NCBI GenBank assembly: GCA_947166355.1
Contig: CAMVDX010000024.1
Location: 1 to 37,966, forward strand
Origin: an uncultured Treponema sp.
GTDB lineage: Bacteria > Spirochaetota > Spirochaetia > Treponematales > Treponemataceae
Direction of reading: 5' to 3'
Length of the DNA: 37,966 nucleotides
The notes beneath the pieces are model-generated. The model made no database searches. It worked only from the letters and a program-made list of their open reading frames with translations, and was not told the origin of the DNA. The translations under genes were made by a program, and so were the position numbers. Positions 15,749 to 24,278 of the stretch are shown in pieces (within the stretch, counting starts at the first letter, position 1; each line of letters opens with the position of its first letter).

Positions 15749-17302
15749 TTACCCGTGAGGGGCAACGTGTATCTGGCCGAAGGCGTGGGGTCTTTTGATG
15801 TCTTTTTTGTCGCACCATTCAAAGAAGGCCTGCAGAGCGTCATCCTGGAGCTGAGTATTATGAGGACCGAGCGCCTGCCTGATTGAAAAACCTGGAGTGA
15901 CTTCTATGCAGATGCGGTATTTTTTCCGGAACATTGCGTAGACAATAGTGGCCCGTCTTTCCAGCACCGCATTCTTGTAACCCCAGCCAACACAGTTGCT
16001 CATTGCGCTTCCAATTTGTTTGAGCGTATAACTATCTTTGGCTACATAAAAACAGAAGCGTTCTTCATCAGGCACTTCTTCCAGCTCTTTGGTAACCGGA
16101 TTTTCCTGGAACTGACGGCCGGTCTTATATTCCAGAGCCATAAACTCAGGTTCGATGGTAAAGGGAACATTAACCTCAACTTTGCGCTCTGAAAAGATGC
16201 TATCCAGCCCCAGCTGTTCCTGGCGGCGGAGGAAAAAGTCATGAGTGTACTGATTAAAGCCTTCACGCATCACTTCCTTTTTTTCCTGATCCGTAAGATG
16301 GCGGGCACAAATAGGATACATGTTGATTGCATCGGTAATGACTATTTTTGAAACAGTCCGGTTTGCAAAAAAGCCCACGGTGCGTTCGATTGAATTCCAT
16401 ACAGTCTTTTGATTTGAAAGAGCAAGCATGTCGCGGACAAACTGTTTAATTGAATTGCGGATAATGTAAGTAATCTGACCGCCTGCAAAGGAAATCATAT
16501 AGTATTTCAAAAAGGCATAAAAGGATGGGGCTGGAGATTTTTGAAGAATATTAACATCAGTAAAGCCCATGTCCTGGGCCGCCGCATAGCAGATTACACT
16601 CTGCGGAAATTTCTGGTAGAGCTTGCGAAGTGTTTTAGTCGGTTTAATATCCATACTGTCGAACATTTCATTCTCGGCAGTCGGAGTGTTGCCCGAAGAA
16701 AGAGCCGCAAAATCCGGATCATAAGGATTCAGTCCCCAGTGCTGGGCAATGCAGTAAAAGTTTACGTTGAAGGGGCTGAGCATATAGCCCAGAATAACAT
16801 TAAAGCCGCCGAGTTTTGAGGCAACAGTCGGGCAGATACCAAACTCTTCCTTGTAGATAGCTCCCATGTCGCTTAAGATTTCTGTGGTCAACTCCTTGCA
16901 GAGAACTCCGGTAATATCTTCGCGGGCGAAAACCGGAGTACCGTTTTTGAAAAGGCGCTTTCTTTGCATGTTTACTTCCCAGATGTTTTCCAGCAGACGT
17001 CTGCTTTTTGTAGAGACCGTCTGAGAATTTACCTTTATATACCAGCCGCTTTCTTTTTTGCTTACGGCATAATTGTAATTAAAAATTGTTTCATCATGTG
17101 TAAAAGGGCCTGTATAAAGTTTTCCGCAGGCGGTCTTCAGCACATTCTGCTGGAAGGCGGCAATGATTTCCCACCTCTTGTGCTGGCGACAGAAAACCGT
17201 TTTCTGTTCCAGGTTTACAATGGTAGGGAAAACAGAAAGCGATTCTTCCTGGCGCGGCACAAAAGAGTTTTTTATAATGTCATATCCCCAGAAGCGATTC
17301 AT
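15749..17302 (-). CDS. PcfJ-like protein (copy 2)
   Basis: 517 residues from the ATG at 17302, chosen for its AAGG ribosome site 6 nt upstream; an in-frame TTG lies five codons earlier. Same architecture as copy 1, with SNCVGWGYKNAV and the RQALGPHN block in the C-terminal PcfJ-like region. Long stretches of DNA are identical to copy 1 (e.g. around 16101-16170 versus 11761-11830). Differences cluster near SERKVEVNV and in the ends. It follows the AAA+ ATPase gene by 27 bp on the same strand, so the ATPase and this protein probably work together. Molecular activity unknown. Confidence 0.75.
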   Translation of the reverse strand: MNRFWGYDIIKNSFVPRQEESLSVFPTIVNLEQKTVFCRQHKRWEIIAAFQQNVLKTACGKLYTGPFTHDETIFNYNYAVSKKESGWYIKVNSQTVSTKSRRLLENIWEVNMQRKRLFKNGTPVFAREDITGVLCKELTTEILSDMGAIYKEEFGICPTVASKLGGFNVILGYMLSPFNVNFYCIAQHWGLNPYDPDFAALSSGNTPTAENEMFDSMDIKPTKTLRKLYQKFPQSVICYAAAQDMGFTDVNILQKSPAPSFYAFLKYYMISFAGGQITYIIRNSIKQFVRDMLALSNQKTVWNSIERTVGFFANRTVSKIVITDAINMYPICARHLTDQEKKEVMREGFNQYTHDFFLRRQEQLGLDSIFSERKVEVNVPFTIEPEFMALEYKTGRQFQENPVTKELEEVPDEERFCFYVAKDSYTLKQIGSAMSNCVGWGYKNAVLERRATIVYAMFRKKYRICIEVTPGFSIRQALGPHNTQLQDDALQAFFEWCDKKDIKRPHAFGQIHVAPHG

Positions 17303-17329
17303 GAAAACCTTAATCAAATATGGTCAAAC

Positions 17330-19492
17330 TTAATCGAGACAAAATCCTACGCGGCATTCTTTTTCTTCTTTATCCAGCCGCTCGTTTTCGCAGAGCTCGG
17401 CGATTTCGTCATAAGCCGGAAGTGTCCCTTTTATGATTTCTGTCATTTCACATTTTCGCACAATGTTGTCAATTTCGCCACCGGAAAAATCAAAGCGGTC
17501 GGCGAGCCTCTCCAAATCAGACTCGCCAAGCTCCGGCAGTTTACTTCCCCAGATTTTTTTGCGGGCTTCAAGGCTTGGTTTTTCGTATTCAACCTTAAAA
17601 AGGAAGCGTCGTTCAAAGGCCTTGTCCATATTGTTGCAGAGGTTTGTTGTTGCAAAAATAATTCCGTCCAGCTTTTCCATCTCTTCAAGAAGAATATTCT
17701 GAATTGCGTTTTCTGTCTGCGCACAGTTTCCGCTTGTAATATCCTTTCGTTTAGAAATAAGAGCATCGGCCTCGTTGAACAAAAGAATCGGTGTGTTCTC
17801 GTGGTGACGTTCCGAATCCTGACAGAGTTTTCTGTAATTAGTAAAAATCTTTTTTACAATTTTTTCACTTTCACCAAACCACATGGATTTTGATTCAGAA
17901 ATATCAACATGAAGGATTTTTCTGTTTGTCTTTTTCGCAAGCTGATAAACAGTTTCCGTCTTTCCGGTTCCAGGCGCGCCATAAAGAAGAACTGCAACGC
18001 CTTTTGGAAGCCCCTTTGATTCGAGTCGCTTCTGCATGGCAACAAGATTTTTTTGAGAAAGACTTTCCTCCAGCATATCAATCTGCTTCTGAACTGTCTC
18101 AGAATAAAAAAGAGTCTTTTCTTTGAGCTTTTCAGGTTCAAGAATATTTTTATTACAAACCGGCTTCTTTTTATAGAGATCTGCATTTTTTCCGTAAATT
18201 AATTCAATGGTGCGGTCGCTTAGAGTTACAGTTGTTTTTTCTACGACATCATTTTTTTCAATTTCAATAAAACCGTTTGTACTTAATGCATCTTTTTCAT
18301 CCAGCATTTTTCGAAGACTTGTAAAATACGCATTTGTCTTTGCATATAAATCACTTAGTGTAGAACAAAGCCCTGATTCATTGCCGTCAAGAAAATCCTT
18401 TGAACAATCATAAAGGAAAAATCTTTCAGTAGGCTCAAGCTTCGTCTTCATTATCTTCTTAAAGAAAGGCAGCTCTGCGAATTTCTTTTCAAGAGAGGTC
18501 AGCTCTCTTTTTTTTAGAAGAGGTGTCATACGTTTTTCGTAAGTGATCGAAAATTCGTGAAGAGCATCAATTGTAATTTCCAGGTCAGATTTTTGATATT
18601 CTGCTTCTGCATATTTTTTTGCCTGACTGCCAAACAGCTTTTTAAGACCTTCGGAGCTCAATTTTAAAATTGTAGCATATCGGGAGCCACGTCTGAAATC
18701 ACCGGCGATTTGTTCAAAGCTATCTATAATAAGATTTCTTTCAAAAAGAATATCATCCTTTTGGCTTAATCGATGGCAGCGGGAATATTTTATAAACATA
18801 CCAAGTACATCGGTAAGAAAATCGGAATCATCATCTACAAGAGTTTTTCCAGAAATACAAAATGAGCTGAGTAAATATAAAATTATTCGAGACTCCAGAT
18901 CTTCAGGAAACTCCTTTTTTATATTTCGCATGATTTCGTCCTGCTCGTACTTTCGCTCATAAGTTGCAACTGTTCTGTAAAAATCTTCATCAACATTAGA
19001 GCTTCTTAAACAGTTTTTAAATAGCGTAAAGAAAGTCATAAAAATCTTGTCTGTTGTGTCGAGGGTTTCTTCAACCTGAATTATGGGTGTTCCTTCAACA
19101 ATACTTTCTACAACAGAATCAGGAATTTCATAGCCGCCATTTCTTTCGCTTCTGCGAGCCAGTCTGGATTCTGATTTTTTCTGTCCAATCAAAAACTTCT
19201 TCTGAAGCAAGTTAAAATTCTGTGAATAAAGCAAAATTGTAATATGCGGAATCTCAAGAAAATCTGCAATTTCTGCAAGAGACGAAGCGGCGGACTCCTG
19301 CATCTGAAGATAAAAAATTACAGTAAAAAAGACAGCAGAGGTTTCATCAATATTAAGGTATTTTGTGAGACGGCCAAGATTTTCTTTTTCTGTTTTAAGA
19401 ACTGCCTCTTCAAGCTTACACCCTTCGAGCTTTCCTGAAAGGTCAATAATAGTCTGTAAAACTGATTTTTCGTTTGTATTTGCGTTTGCCAT
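17330..19492 (-). CDS. AAA+ ATPase with large N-terminal domain
   Basis: 720 residues from the ATG at 19492 (AAGGAG ribosome site 6 nt upstream). The C-terminal ~215 residues are an AAA+ module of the FtsH/26S-like type: Walker A GAPGTGKT near residue 505, Walker B-like ILLFNEADAL with Asn where Asp is usual before the Glu, sensor-1 FATTN, and arginine-finger ERRFLFKVEYEKP, then a small lid. The N-terminal ~500 residues are helical, contain a winged-helix-like stretch (SLAEIADFLEIPHITILLY), and have no recognised enzymatic domain. Probably a remodelling or unfolding ATPase. It is upstream of PcfJ-like copy 2 in a two-gene operon. The substrate is unknown. Confidence 0.85.
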   Translation of the reverse strand: MANANTNEKSVLQTIIDLSGKLEGCKLEEAVLKTEKENLGRLTKYLNIDETSAVFFTVIFYLQMQESAASSLAEIADFLEIPHITILLYSQNFNLLQKKFLIGQKKSESRLARRSERNGGYEIPDSVVESIVEGTPIIQVEETLDTTDKIFMTFFTLFKNCLRSSNVDEDFYRTVATYERKYEQDEIMRNIKKEFPEDLESRIILYLLSSFCISGKTLVDDDSDFLTDVLGMFIKYSRCHRLSQKDDILFERNLIIDSFEQIAGDFRRGSRYATILKLSSEGLKKLFGSQAKKYAEAEYQKSDLEITIDALHEFSITYEKRMTPLLKKRELTSLEKKFAELPFFKKIMKTKLEPTERFFLYDCSKDFLDGNESGLCSTLSDLYAKTNAYFTSLRKMLDEKDALSTNGFIEIEKNDVVEKTTVTLSDRTIELIYGKNADLYKKKPVCNKNILEPEKLKEKTLFYSETVQKQIDMLEESLSQKNLVAMQKRLESKGLPKGVAVLLYGAPGTGKTETVYQLAKKTNRKILHVDISESKSMWFGESEKIVKKIFTNYRKLCQDSERHHENTPILLFNEADALISKRKDITSGNCAQTENAIQNILLEEMEKLDGIIFATTNLCNNMDKAFERRFLFKVEYEKPSLEARKKIWGSKLPELGESDLERLADRFDFSGGEIDNIVRKCEMTEIIKGTLPAYDEIAELCENERLDKEEKECRVGFCLD

Positions 19493-19568
19493 TTGCGTCT
19501 CCTTATAGTACACAAATAATATACGAGGAATTTTTCAATCGTTTAGTTTTTTATGTTTTTTTGTATTA

Positions 19569-19598
19569 TTGACCCGTTAATCAAAGAAATCATATAAT
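19569..19598 (+). promoter_or_regulatory. Promoter of the DNA methyltransferase gene
   Basis: TTGACC (19569-19574), 18-bp spacer, TATAAT (19593-19598). The -10 ends exactly 6 nt before the ATG at 19605, predicting a leaderless transcript. Confidence 0.6.
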
Positions 19599-19604
19599 TA
19601 ACAC

Positions 19605-20804
19605 ATGCCTTTACAACTTACCTGGACAGACTACCCTGAACCTGCCGATTCGCCAGATTTTCTTGCGAACTCAACTTTTTCGCCGCTGCTTCCCCAAGAC
19701 TTTGAACACGTTTTAATTAATGGCGATAATTATCCGGTTTTGAAAAAACTTGGAAGCGGGGCTGATGATTGTCCGAATCTCACTGCAGCTGTTGACCTTA
19801 TTTACATAGATCCGCCTTACAACACCGGCAACGACTTTACTTACAAGGATAACTTCCAGGTGCGTGACGGCAGCGGTACACACGACCGTCACAGCAAGTG
19901 GCTCAGCTTTATGCAGCGCCGGCTTCTTGCCGCCTGTCCGCTTCTCAAACCTACCGGCTGTATTTTCATTGCAATTGATCAGAGCGAGCTCTATACATTA
20001 AAGCTTCTTTGCGATCAGATTTTTGGTGAAGAAAATTTTGTAAATGATTTTATGTGGCTTCATGGAAAAGGCAAAAAAGACACCTGGTCACGTACATTGC
20101 AACAGCATACTCTCTGTTATGCCCGCGATAAAAAGCAGCTTCCGGCCTTCCGCGAAATCCAGCAGACAGACTGGGCTACAACAAACGCCGACAACGACCC
20201 GCGCGGAAACTGGTTTTCCGGCAGTATTTCTTTTACAGAAAAACGTTCAAATCCAAATCACAAAAACTACTATTCGATAGTTTCTCCGAGCGGTAAAGTC
20301 TGGACCCGCCAATGGCAGACCGATGAAGCTCATATGAAGGAGCTGATTGCAGATAAACGCATATTCTGGGGCACTGCCCCTGCTTACGACAAGGTTCCGC
20401 GTGTAAAAATCTTCAACGACCAGCAGTCAGAAGTAATTCCCCGCAACATTATTGAGCCGCTCGAAACTACCCGTGCTGCTCAGCATCACTTAGATGAGCT
20501 GCTTGGCCAACCCGGCGCCTTCGATAATCCAAAGCCTGTCAGTCTCATTAAACATTTAATTGAAATAACCCGTCAGCCAAAAGACGCCTTAATAATGGAC
20601 TTCTTCGCCGGCAGCGGTACCACCTTCGAAGCAGTCTGCGCCCTCAATGCTCAGGATAAAGGAAAACGCCGTTCCATCCTGATTCAAAAGGACGAAAACG
20701 GCATTTTCGATTTGTGTAAAAAAAGATGTCAGAAAGTTTCAGAACTATTTAAAGAGTCTGCGGCACTCCAGGTAGAACCTCTTTTCATCAGCTTCACCCA
20801 TTGA
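19605..20804 (+). CDS. Orphan site-specific DNA adenine methyltransferase (beta class)
   Basis: 399 residues. Catalytic motif IV is Asp69-Pro-Pro-Tyr-Asn-Thr-Gly75, and the AdoMet-binding motif I DFFAGSGTT is C-terminal at ~332-340, the order of beta-class N6-adenine (or N4-cytosine) methyltransferases. The sequence around DPPYNTGNDFTYKDNF is very like type III Mod subunits, but the protein is much shorter than a full Mod (usually >550) and no Res helicase-nuclease gene is present, so it is an orphan or solitary methylase. Its 3' end overlaps the convergent DUF1015 gene by 60 bp. The recognition sequence cannot be predicted. It could be regulatory or a relic of a restriction system. Confidence 0.85.
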   Translation: MPLQLTWTDYPEPADSPDFLANSTFSPLLPQDFEHVLINGDNYPVLKKLGSGADDCPNLTAAVDLIYIDPPYNTGNDFTYKDNFQVRDGSGTHDRHSKWLSFMQRRLLAACPLLKPTGCIFIAIDQSELYTLKLLCDQIFGEENFVNDFMWLHGKGKKDTWSRTLQQHTLCYARDKKQLPAFREIQQTDWATTNADNDPRGNWFSGSISFTEKRSNPNHKNYYSIVSPSGKVWTRQWQTDEAHMKELIADKRIFWGTAPAYDKVPRVKIFNDQQSEVIPRNIIEPLETTRAAQHHLDELLGQPGAFDNPKPVSLIKHLIEITRQPKDALIMDFFAGSGTTFEAVCALNAQDKGKRRSILIQKDENGIFDLCKKRCQKVSELFKESAALQVEPLFISFTH

Positions 20805-22112
20805 AAAACTCTTGCGTGGGAGCGGGCCCCGGCCACTGATAGTTTCAAAGAACGAATCCTTTGCGATTGGCGGAAGTAAAATTCCCACTGCGTTGTCGCG
20901 CTCACCAAGTTTCAAAACTTCATCACTTCCGTGGATGTAATCGATTTCAGCTTTTTTTGCAGAGGCGCCGGCGGAAGCGGCAGATTTTAAGAACTCATCA
21001 ATTTCCGGCTGCAGTCTTGCAACGGCGAGCTCTGTAATTCCGGTTTTTAGCAGAACATACTTCTGCGCGCCACTGCCACTTTCGCGGTAAGCAAATCCAA
21101 AATCAGCATGAGAAGCCTTTACTGCTGCTTCAAGTTCGCCGGCCCCAGCCACTTCGCTTACCGAACCACCAAGCTTTTCAGCCAGAGTTTTAATCAGTCC
21201 TTCAACATCGCAGTCAAAAATAACGCGGTGAATTGGCTCAAAGGTTAAACCTGTGTCATAAATATTTACAATTTCAACAAGGGCATAGCGAACAGGGCAG
21301 TCACGCAAAGCAGCGTCATCGGCTCCGCCAGCAACCAGCTTTTCTTTATACTCATCCCAAACAGCCTTTGCAGTAGCAAGGGAGTGATTTCCATCTCCAA
21401 CTGCAAAGAGGAAGGTTGAGCCGTCTGCGGCGCGTTTTTTCTCTGCGATTTTTTCTACAGCCTCAGTAACACCGGCAATCTCACTGTCACTTTCAACTGC
21501 CCAGCCTGTAATTGAACCGCCGTTACACATAAACTCGCCGCTGTACAAAGGTGCCTTACCGCGAACAAGCTTGCCTGCTCCGCCAATCAGAATATCATCC
21601 TTATCATCAACTAAAAGCATAATGTGAGGCAGCTCAAGGGGAGCTCCGCGGCGAATCTCCATACGTGGAGGAATGCGCTCAACGATTGTTGCTTCTGTTG
21701 CGCGGATATTTGCCTTGCTGAAAGGCTTCCACTCATAAGTTTCCAGATCAATCTGAGTAACGAGACCGCGGCGCATTCGGCCAAATGCAGTCTTTCTTTC
21801 TATATAAACCATGCTCTTGCGTTCTGCATCAAACACGCTGTTTTTCGAGCCAGCTCCTTCTGCGATGTAGGACTTCATGGTCTCTCTGATTTTTTCTATT
21901 CTTGCAGGCTTGTCCGGAGCTCCAAGGTAAACTTCCGGCAAAATCAGATTAAGAGTAGAAGGTTTTCCTGCAGCGCATGATTCAGCGCGCTTCCAATATT
22001 CCAGGTCCTGAGTATACTGATCGCAGGCAATTACCGACCAGCTCTTAACATCAATATTTTTTGGCAAAAGGATTTCCGGCACGCGGATTCCAAAATCTTC
22101 AAGCTTTTTCAT
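20745..22112 (-). CDS. DUF1015 family protein
   Basis: 455 residues, the family's normal length. Typical blocks: WSVIACDQYTQDLEYW near the N-terminus, FLFAVGDGNHSLATAKAVW (the central DGNHS motif) in the middle, and DNAVGILLPPIAKDSFF near the end. DUF1015 proteins are conserved in many bacteria and archaea and their biochemical role is not established. Divergent from rpoN, with about 47 bp between start codons. TATACT ends 7 nt before the ATG, with no ribosome site. The 3' end runs 60 bp into the methyltransferase gene on the other strand. Confidence 0.88.
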   Translation of the reverse strand: MKKLEDFGIRVPEILLPKNIDVKSWSVIACDQYTQDLEYWKRAESCAAGKPSTLNLILPEVYLGAPDKPARIEKIRETMKSYIAEGAGSKNSVFDAERKSMVYIERKTAFGRMRRGLVTQIDLETYEWKPFSKANIRATEATIVERIPPRMEIRRGAPLELPHIMLLVDDKDDILIGGAGKLVRGKAPLYSGEFMCNGGSITGWAVESDSEIAGVTEAVEKIAEKKRAADGSTFLFAVGDGNHSLATAKAVWDEYKEKLVAGGADDAALRDCPVRYALVEIVNIYDTGLTFEPIHRVIFDCDVEGLIKTLAEKLGGSVSEVAGAGELEAAVKASHADFGFAYRESGSGAQKYVLLKTGITELAVARLQPEIDEFLKSAASAGASAKKAEIDYIHGSDEVLKLGERDNAVGILLPPIAKDSFFETISGRGPLPRKSFSMGEADEKRFYLECRRLFK

Positions 22113-22119
22113 ATCTGCA

Positions 22120-22152
22120 AGTATACAGTTTGAAAGGCTTTTATGCTATAAT
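22120..22152. promoter_or_regulatory. Divergent promoter region of the DUF1015 gene and rpoN
   Basis: On the minus strand TATACT (22125-22120) ends 7 nt before the DUF1015 ATG. On the plus strand TGCTATAAT (extended -10, TATAAT at 22147-22152) ends 7 nt before the rpoN ATG. Neither start has a Shine-Dalgarno, and the two core promoters lie within 33 bp, so the polymerases would compete. Confidence 0.5.
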
Positions 22153-22159
22153 TATTTTA

Positions 22160-23620
22160 ATGAATACTTCTTTACGGTTCGATACCCGACAGGTTCAGAA
22201 ACAGGTTCAACGATTTTCACAGATTCAGATAAAAGCATTGAATTTTCTTTCAATGGGAAATGAAGCTCTGCGCGAAGAAATTTACCGCGAGGCTTCAGAA
22301 AATCCGGCACTTGAAATTGTAAGGGATTCCTGGTCAGGTACAGAGCAGTCCAGTTATGTCGAATCGAGAACATCCAGAGAATATAGAGAACAAGGTGTAT
22401 ATGGAACTTCTGCTGAAGCCGATAAATTTCAAAAAATTATGGAAAGTCAGGAAGACTATGGAGAAACGTTACAGGCGCATCTTTTACATCAATTGAATGC
22501 TATGAAAATTTCAGATGAAGAAAATGAACTTTGTACACGTCTTATCTACAATCTTGATAAAAACGGATTTTACGGTTCCATGCTTTCTCCTGAATCTTTT
22601 TTGCCGAAAAAAAATCCTGCTTCAGAACATGAACTCCTGGAACGTTGCTTAAAGATGGTTCAATCTCTTGATCCTGTAGGAACCTGTTGCCGAACTCCAG
22701 AAGAAAGTCTTTTGATTCAGGCTCGCCTTTCAGAAAATCCTGACCCTTTAGCTCTTTTTATTCTTGATGGTCATATTGATTTTCTTAATCCTCCAGAACC
22801 TGCAAAAATCTGCCGCAAACTTACAGAATATAAAAATGCCCTTCACAAAAAAGCCTTTGCAGATACTTCCGCTATAGATGCTCTTTTACTTGATGAAGAT
22901 TCAGTAGCCTCAGCTTTAAAATTTATTCTTTCATTAAATCCTCATCCGGCGCAGGGGTATAATTCTGATTCTGGAATTGATGCAGGTCGCCCTGATGTAG
23001 TGCTTAACATCACTAAAGAAGAAGGTTCTGCCGAAGATGATTTTGAACACGGTATAGTTTCAGGAAATAATGATTTTCATTTTCAGGTAAAATATGCTTC
23101 TGGTGCTTTGCCGGAGGTTCGCCTGTCTCCGGAATTTATGCTTGATAAGGAAAATGTTGCAAAAGCTCAGGTTTTAATTAATTCCCTCAAATTCCGCGAA
23201 TCAACTATTGTATTGCAGGGATGCGCTATTGTTGGAGCTCAAAAAAAGTTTTTCTTTAAGGGACCTGGACATCTGAGTGTATTAACAAGAAGACAGGTTG
23301 CAGAAGAGCTTGGAATTCATGAATCTACAGTTTCCCGTATGTCGGCAAAAAACGGAAGTAAATACATTCAAACTGAATGGGGACTTTTTCCAGCGTGGTA
23401 TTTTTTTACGTCGGGAGTTAAGAGTCAGAGCGGGCAAACAAAAATTTCATCAGAAAGAATAAAACAAAAAATGCTAGCTATTCTGGAAAAGCCGGAAAAC
23501 GAAAATATTTCTGACCGTGAATTATGCGAATTGCTAAATGAAAAGGGAGCAAAAATCGCGCGCCGTACAGTAACAAAATATCGTTCTCAACTGGGGCTTA
23601 AGAATTCGTATAAAAGATAA
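22160..23620 (+). CDS. rpoN: RNA polymerase sigma-54 factor
   Basis: 486 residues. Sigma-54 directs polymerase to -24/-12 promoters and needs an AAA+ activator. The N-terminal glutamine-rich region I is visible (DTRQVQKQVQRFSQIQIKAL), the central core-binding domain follows, and the DNA-binding part has the HTH region ELGIHESTVSRMSAKNG and the near-diagnostic RpoN box ARRTVTKYR at 467-475 (consensus ARRTVAKYR). I use the ATG at 22160; a longer frame from 22061 runs back through the divergent DUF1015 gene and promoter. It heads the rpoN-hpf-hprK-ptsH neighbourhood typical of nitrogen/carbon PTS loci. No sigma-54 activator gene is in the window. Confidence 0.95.
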   Translation: MNTSLRFDTRQVQKQVQRFSQIQIKALNFLSMGNEALREEIYREASENPALEIVRDSWSGTEQSSYVESRTSREYREQGVYGTSAEADKFQKIMESQEDYGETLQAHLLHQLNAMKISDEENELCTRLIYNLDKNGFYGSMLSPESFLPKKNPASEHELLERCLKMVQSLDPVGTCCRTPEESLLIQARLSENPDPLALFILDGHIDFLNPPEPAKICRKLTEYKNALHKKAFADTSAIDALLLDEDSVASALKFILSLNPHPAQGYNSDSGIDAGRPDVVLNITKEEGSAEDDFEHGIVSGNNDFHFQVKYASGALPEVRLSPEFMLDKENVAKAQVLINSLKFRESTIVLQGCAIVGAQKKFFFKGPGHLSVLTRRQVAEELGIHESTVSRMSAKNGSKYIQTEWGLFPAWYFFTSGVKSQSGQTKISSERIKQKMLAILEKPENENISDRELCELLNEKGAKIARRTVTKYRSQLGLKNSYKR

Positions 23621-23624
23621 AAAA

Positions 23625-23706
23625 GGGGTTGCCCAATAAGTGATGTCATGCTGATTCTGAAACGAGTTCAGAATGACACTATCTGATAATCTTATTGGTC
23701 ATCCCC
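23625..23706. repeat. Nested palindromic repeat after rpoN
   Basis: Outer arms GGGGTTGCCCAATAAG (23625-23640) and CTTATTGGTCATCCCC (23691-23706) pair with two mismatches. An inner perfect hairpin ATTCTGAA-ACGAG-TTCAGAAT lies at 23654-23674. No T-run follows. The gtcatgctga word recurs near 32372. A MITE or REP-like element, possibly stabilising the rpoN 3' end. Confidence 0.55.
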
Positions 23707-23753
23707 ATGATATTGTGATATTTCACAATGCTACATCATTACTGATTTGTAAT

Positions 23754-24041
23754 TTATTTCTGCTGAACCTTATCTTTTTCCTTCTTGATTTTATTATCAA
23801 GTACATCCATCATCTTGTTTAAAGCTGCGGCAAAATCAAAGTCTTCTCCAGAAACGTGTGCCTGTGTGCCCCACTTAAAGTTTACTGTAGTATCGAAAAT
23901 ATATGATTTGTCATGCTTGATTTTCATAAGTAAATCTACAATCAGGTCATCGGCATAAGCAATTCTCTTGAGTTTTGACTCAATCATGTCTGACTGCTTC
24001 TGTTCAAGTGTAAAACCTACTGCATTAATTGATGGTGTCAT
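23754..24041 (-). CDS. hpf: Ribosome hibernation-promoting factor (short HPF/RaiA type)
   Basis: 95 residues from the ATG at 24041 (AAGGAG 6 nt upstream). The single HPF/RaiA domain has the expected beta-alpha order: SINAVGFTLEQKQSDMIESK, then RIAYADDLIVDLLMKIKHDK, a strand with TTVNFKWGTQAHV, and the helix DFDFAAALNKMMDVLDNKIK before a lysine-rich tail. Short HPFs bind the 30S decoding region and silence ribosomes in stationary phase. Its place near rpoN and hprK matches the rpoN-hpf linkage of many bacteria, although here it is on the opposite strand. A ~200-nt leader with hairpins and a short open frame precedes it. Confidence 0.9.
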   Translation of the reverse strand: MTPSINAVGFTLEQKQSDMIESKLKRIAYADDLIVDLLMKIKHDKSYIFDTTVNFKWGTQAHVSGEDFDFAAALNKMMDVLDNKIKKEKDKVQQK

Positions 24042-24069
24042 AGTTGTCTCCTTGTGAAGTAAATTTGCT

Positions 24070-24153
24070 TTACTTCGGCTGAAATTGAGGTAAACCTGCA
24101 TACGCAGGCATGTCTGCAAACGCAGACTGATAAGACAGGCACTTATGGTGCAT
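24070..24153 (-). CDS. Possible 27-codon leader peptide upstream of hpf
   Basis: ATG at 24153 with AAAGGAG 7 nt upstream (24167-24161), stop at 24070, 28 nt before the hpf ATG. The product begins MHHKCLSYQSAFADMP. Two look-alike hairpins fall inside it: TCTGC/GCAGA (24113-24126) and CCTGC/GCAGG (24095-24108), with a compensated base pair. A TTGTTT-17-TACTAT promoter would start just inside the ribosome site, weakening the case for translation. Could instead be a purely RNA leader. Confidence 0.3.
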   Translation of the reverse strand: MHHKCLSYQSAFADMPAYAGLPQFQPK

Positions 24154-24241
24154 TTCTCATCTCCTTTATAGTACCACGGGTTTTCTGAAAAAACAAATTT
24201 TTGATAGAATTTTTTGATAGAAAAAAAAGAATAATTCGCTA

Positions 24242-24270
24242 TTGATAACATATCTAAAACTGTGTATAGT
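24242..24270 (+). promoter_or_regulatory. Promoter of hprK
   Basis: TTGATA (24242-24247), 17-bp spacer, TATAGT (24265-24270), 8 nt before the ATG at 24279. The predicted leader is only 1-2 nt and there is no ribosome site. Confidence 0.6.
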
Positions 24271-24278
24271 AAACGTGT

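Noticed and set aside
11409..17302. Insertion sequence made by the two similar PcfJ-like genes
   Set aside because: No transposase motifs, and flanks show no matching terminal inverted repeats; duplication of the gene itself explains the similarity.
19605..20804. Complete type III restriction-modification system
   Set aside because: Only a short Mod-like protein is present; both neighbours are accounted for and neither is a Res subunit.
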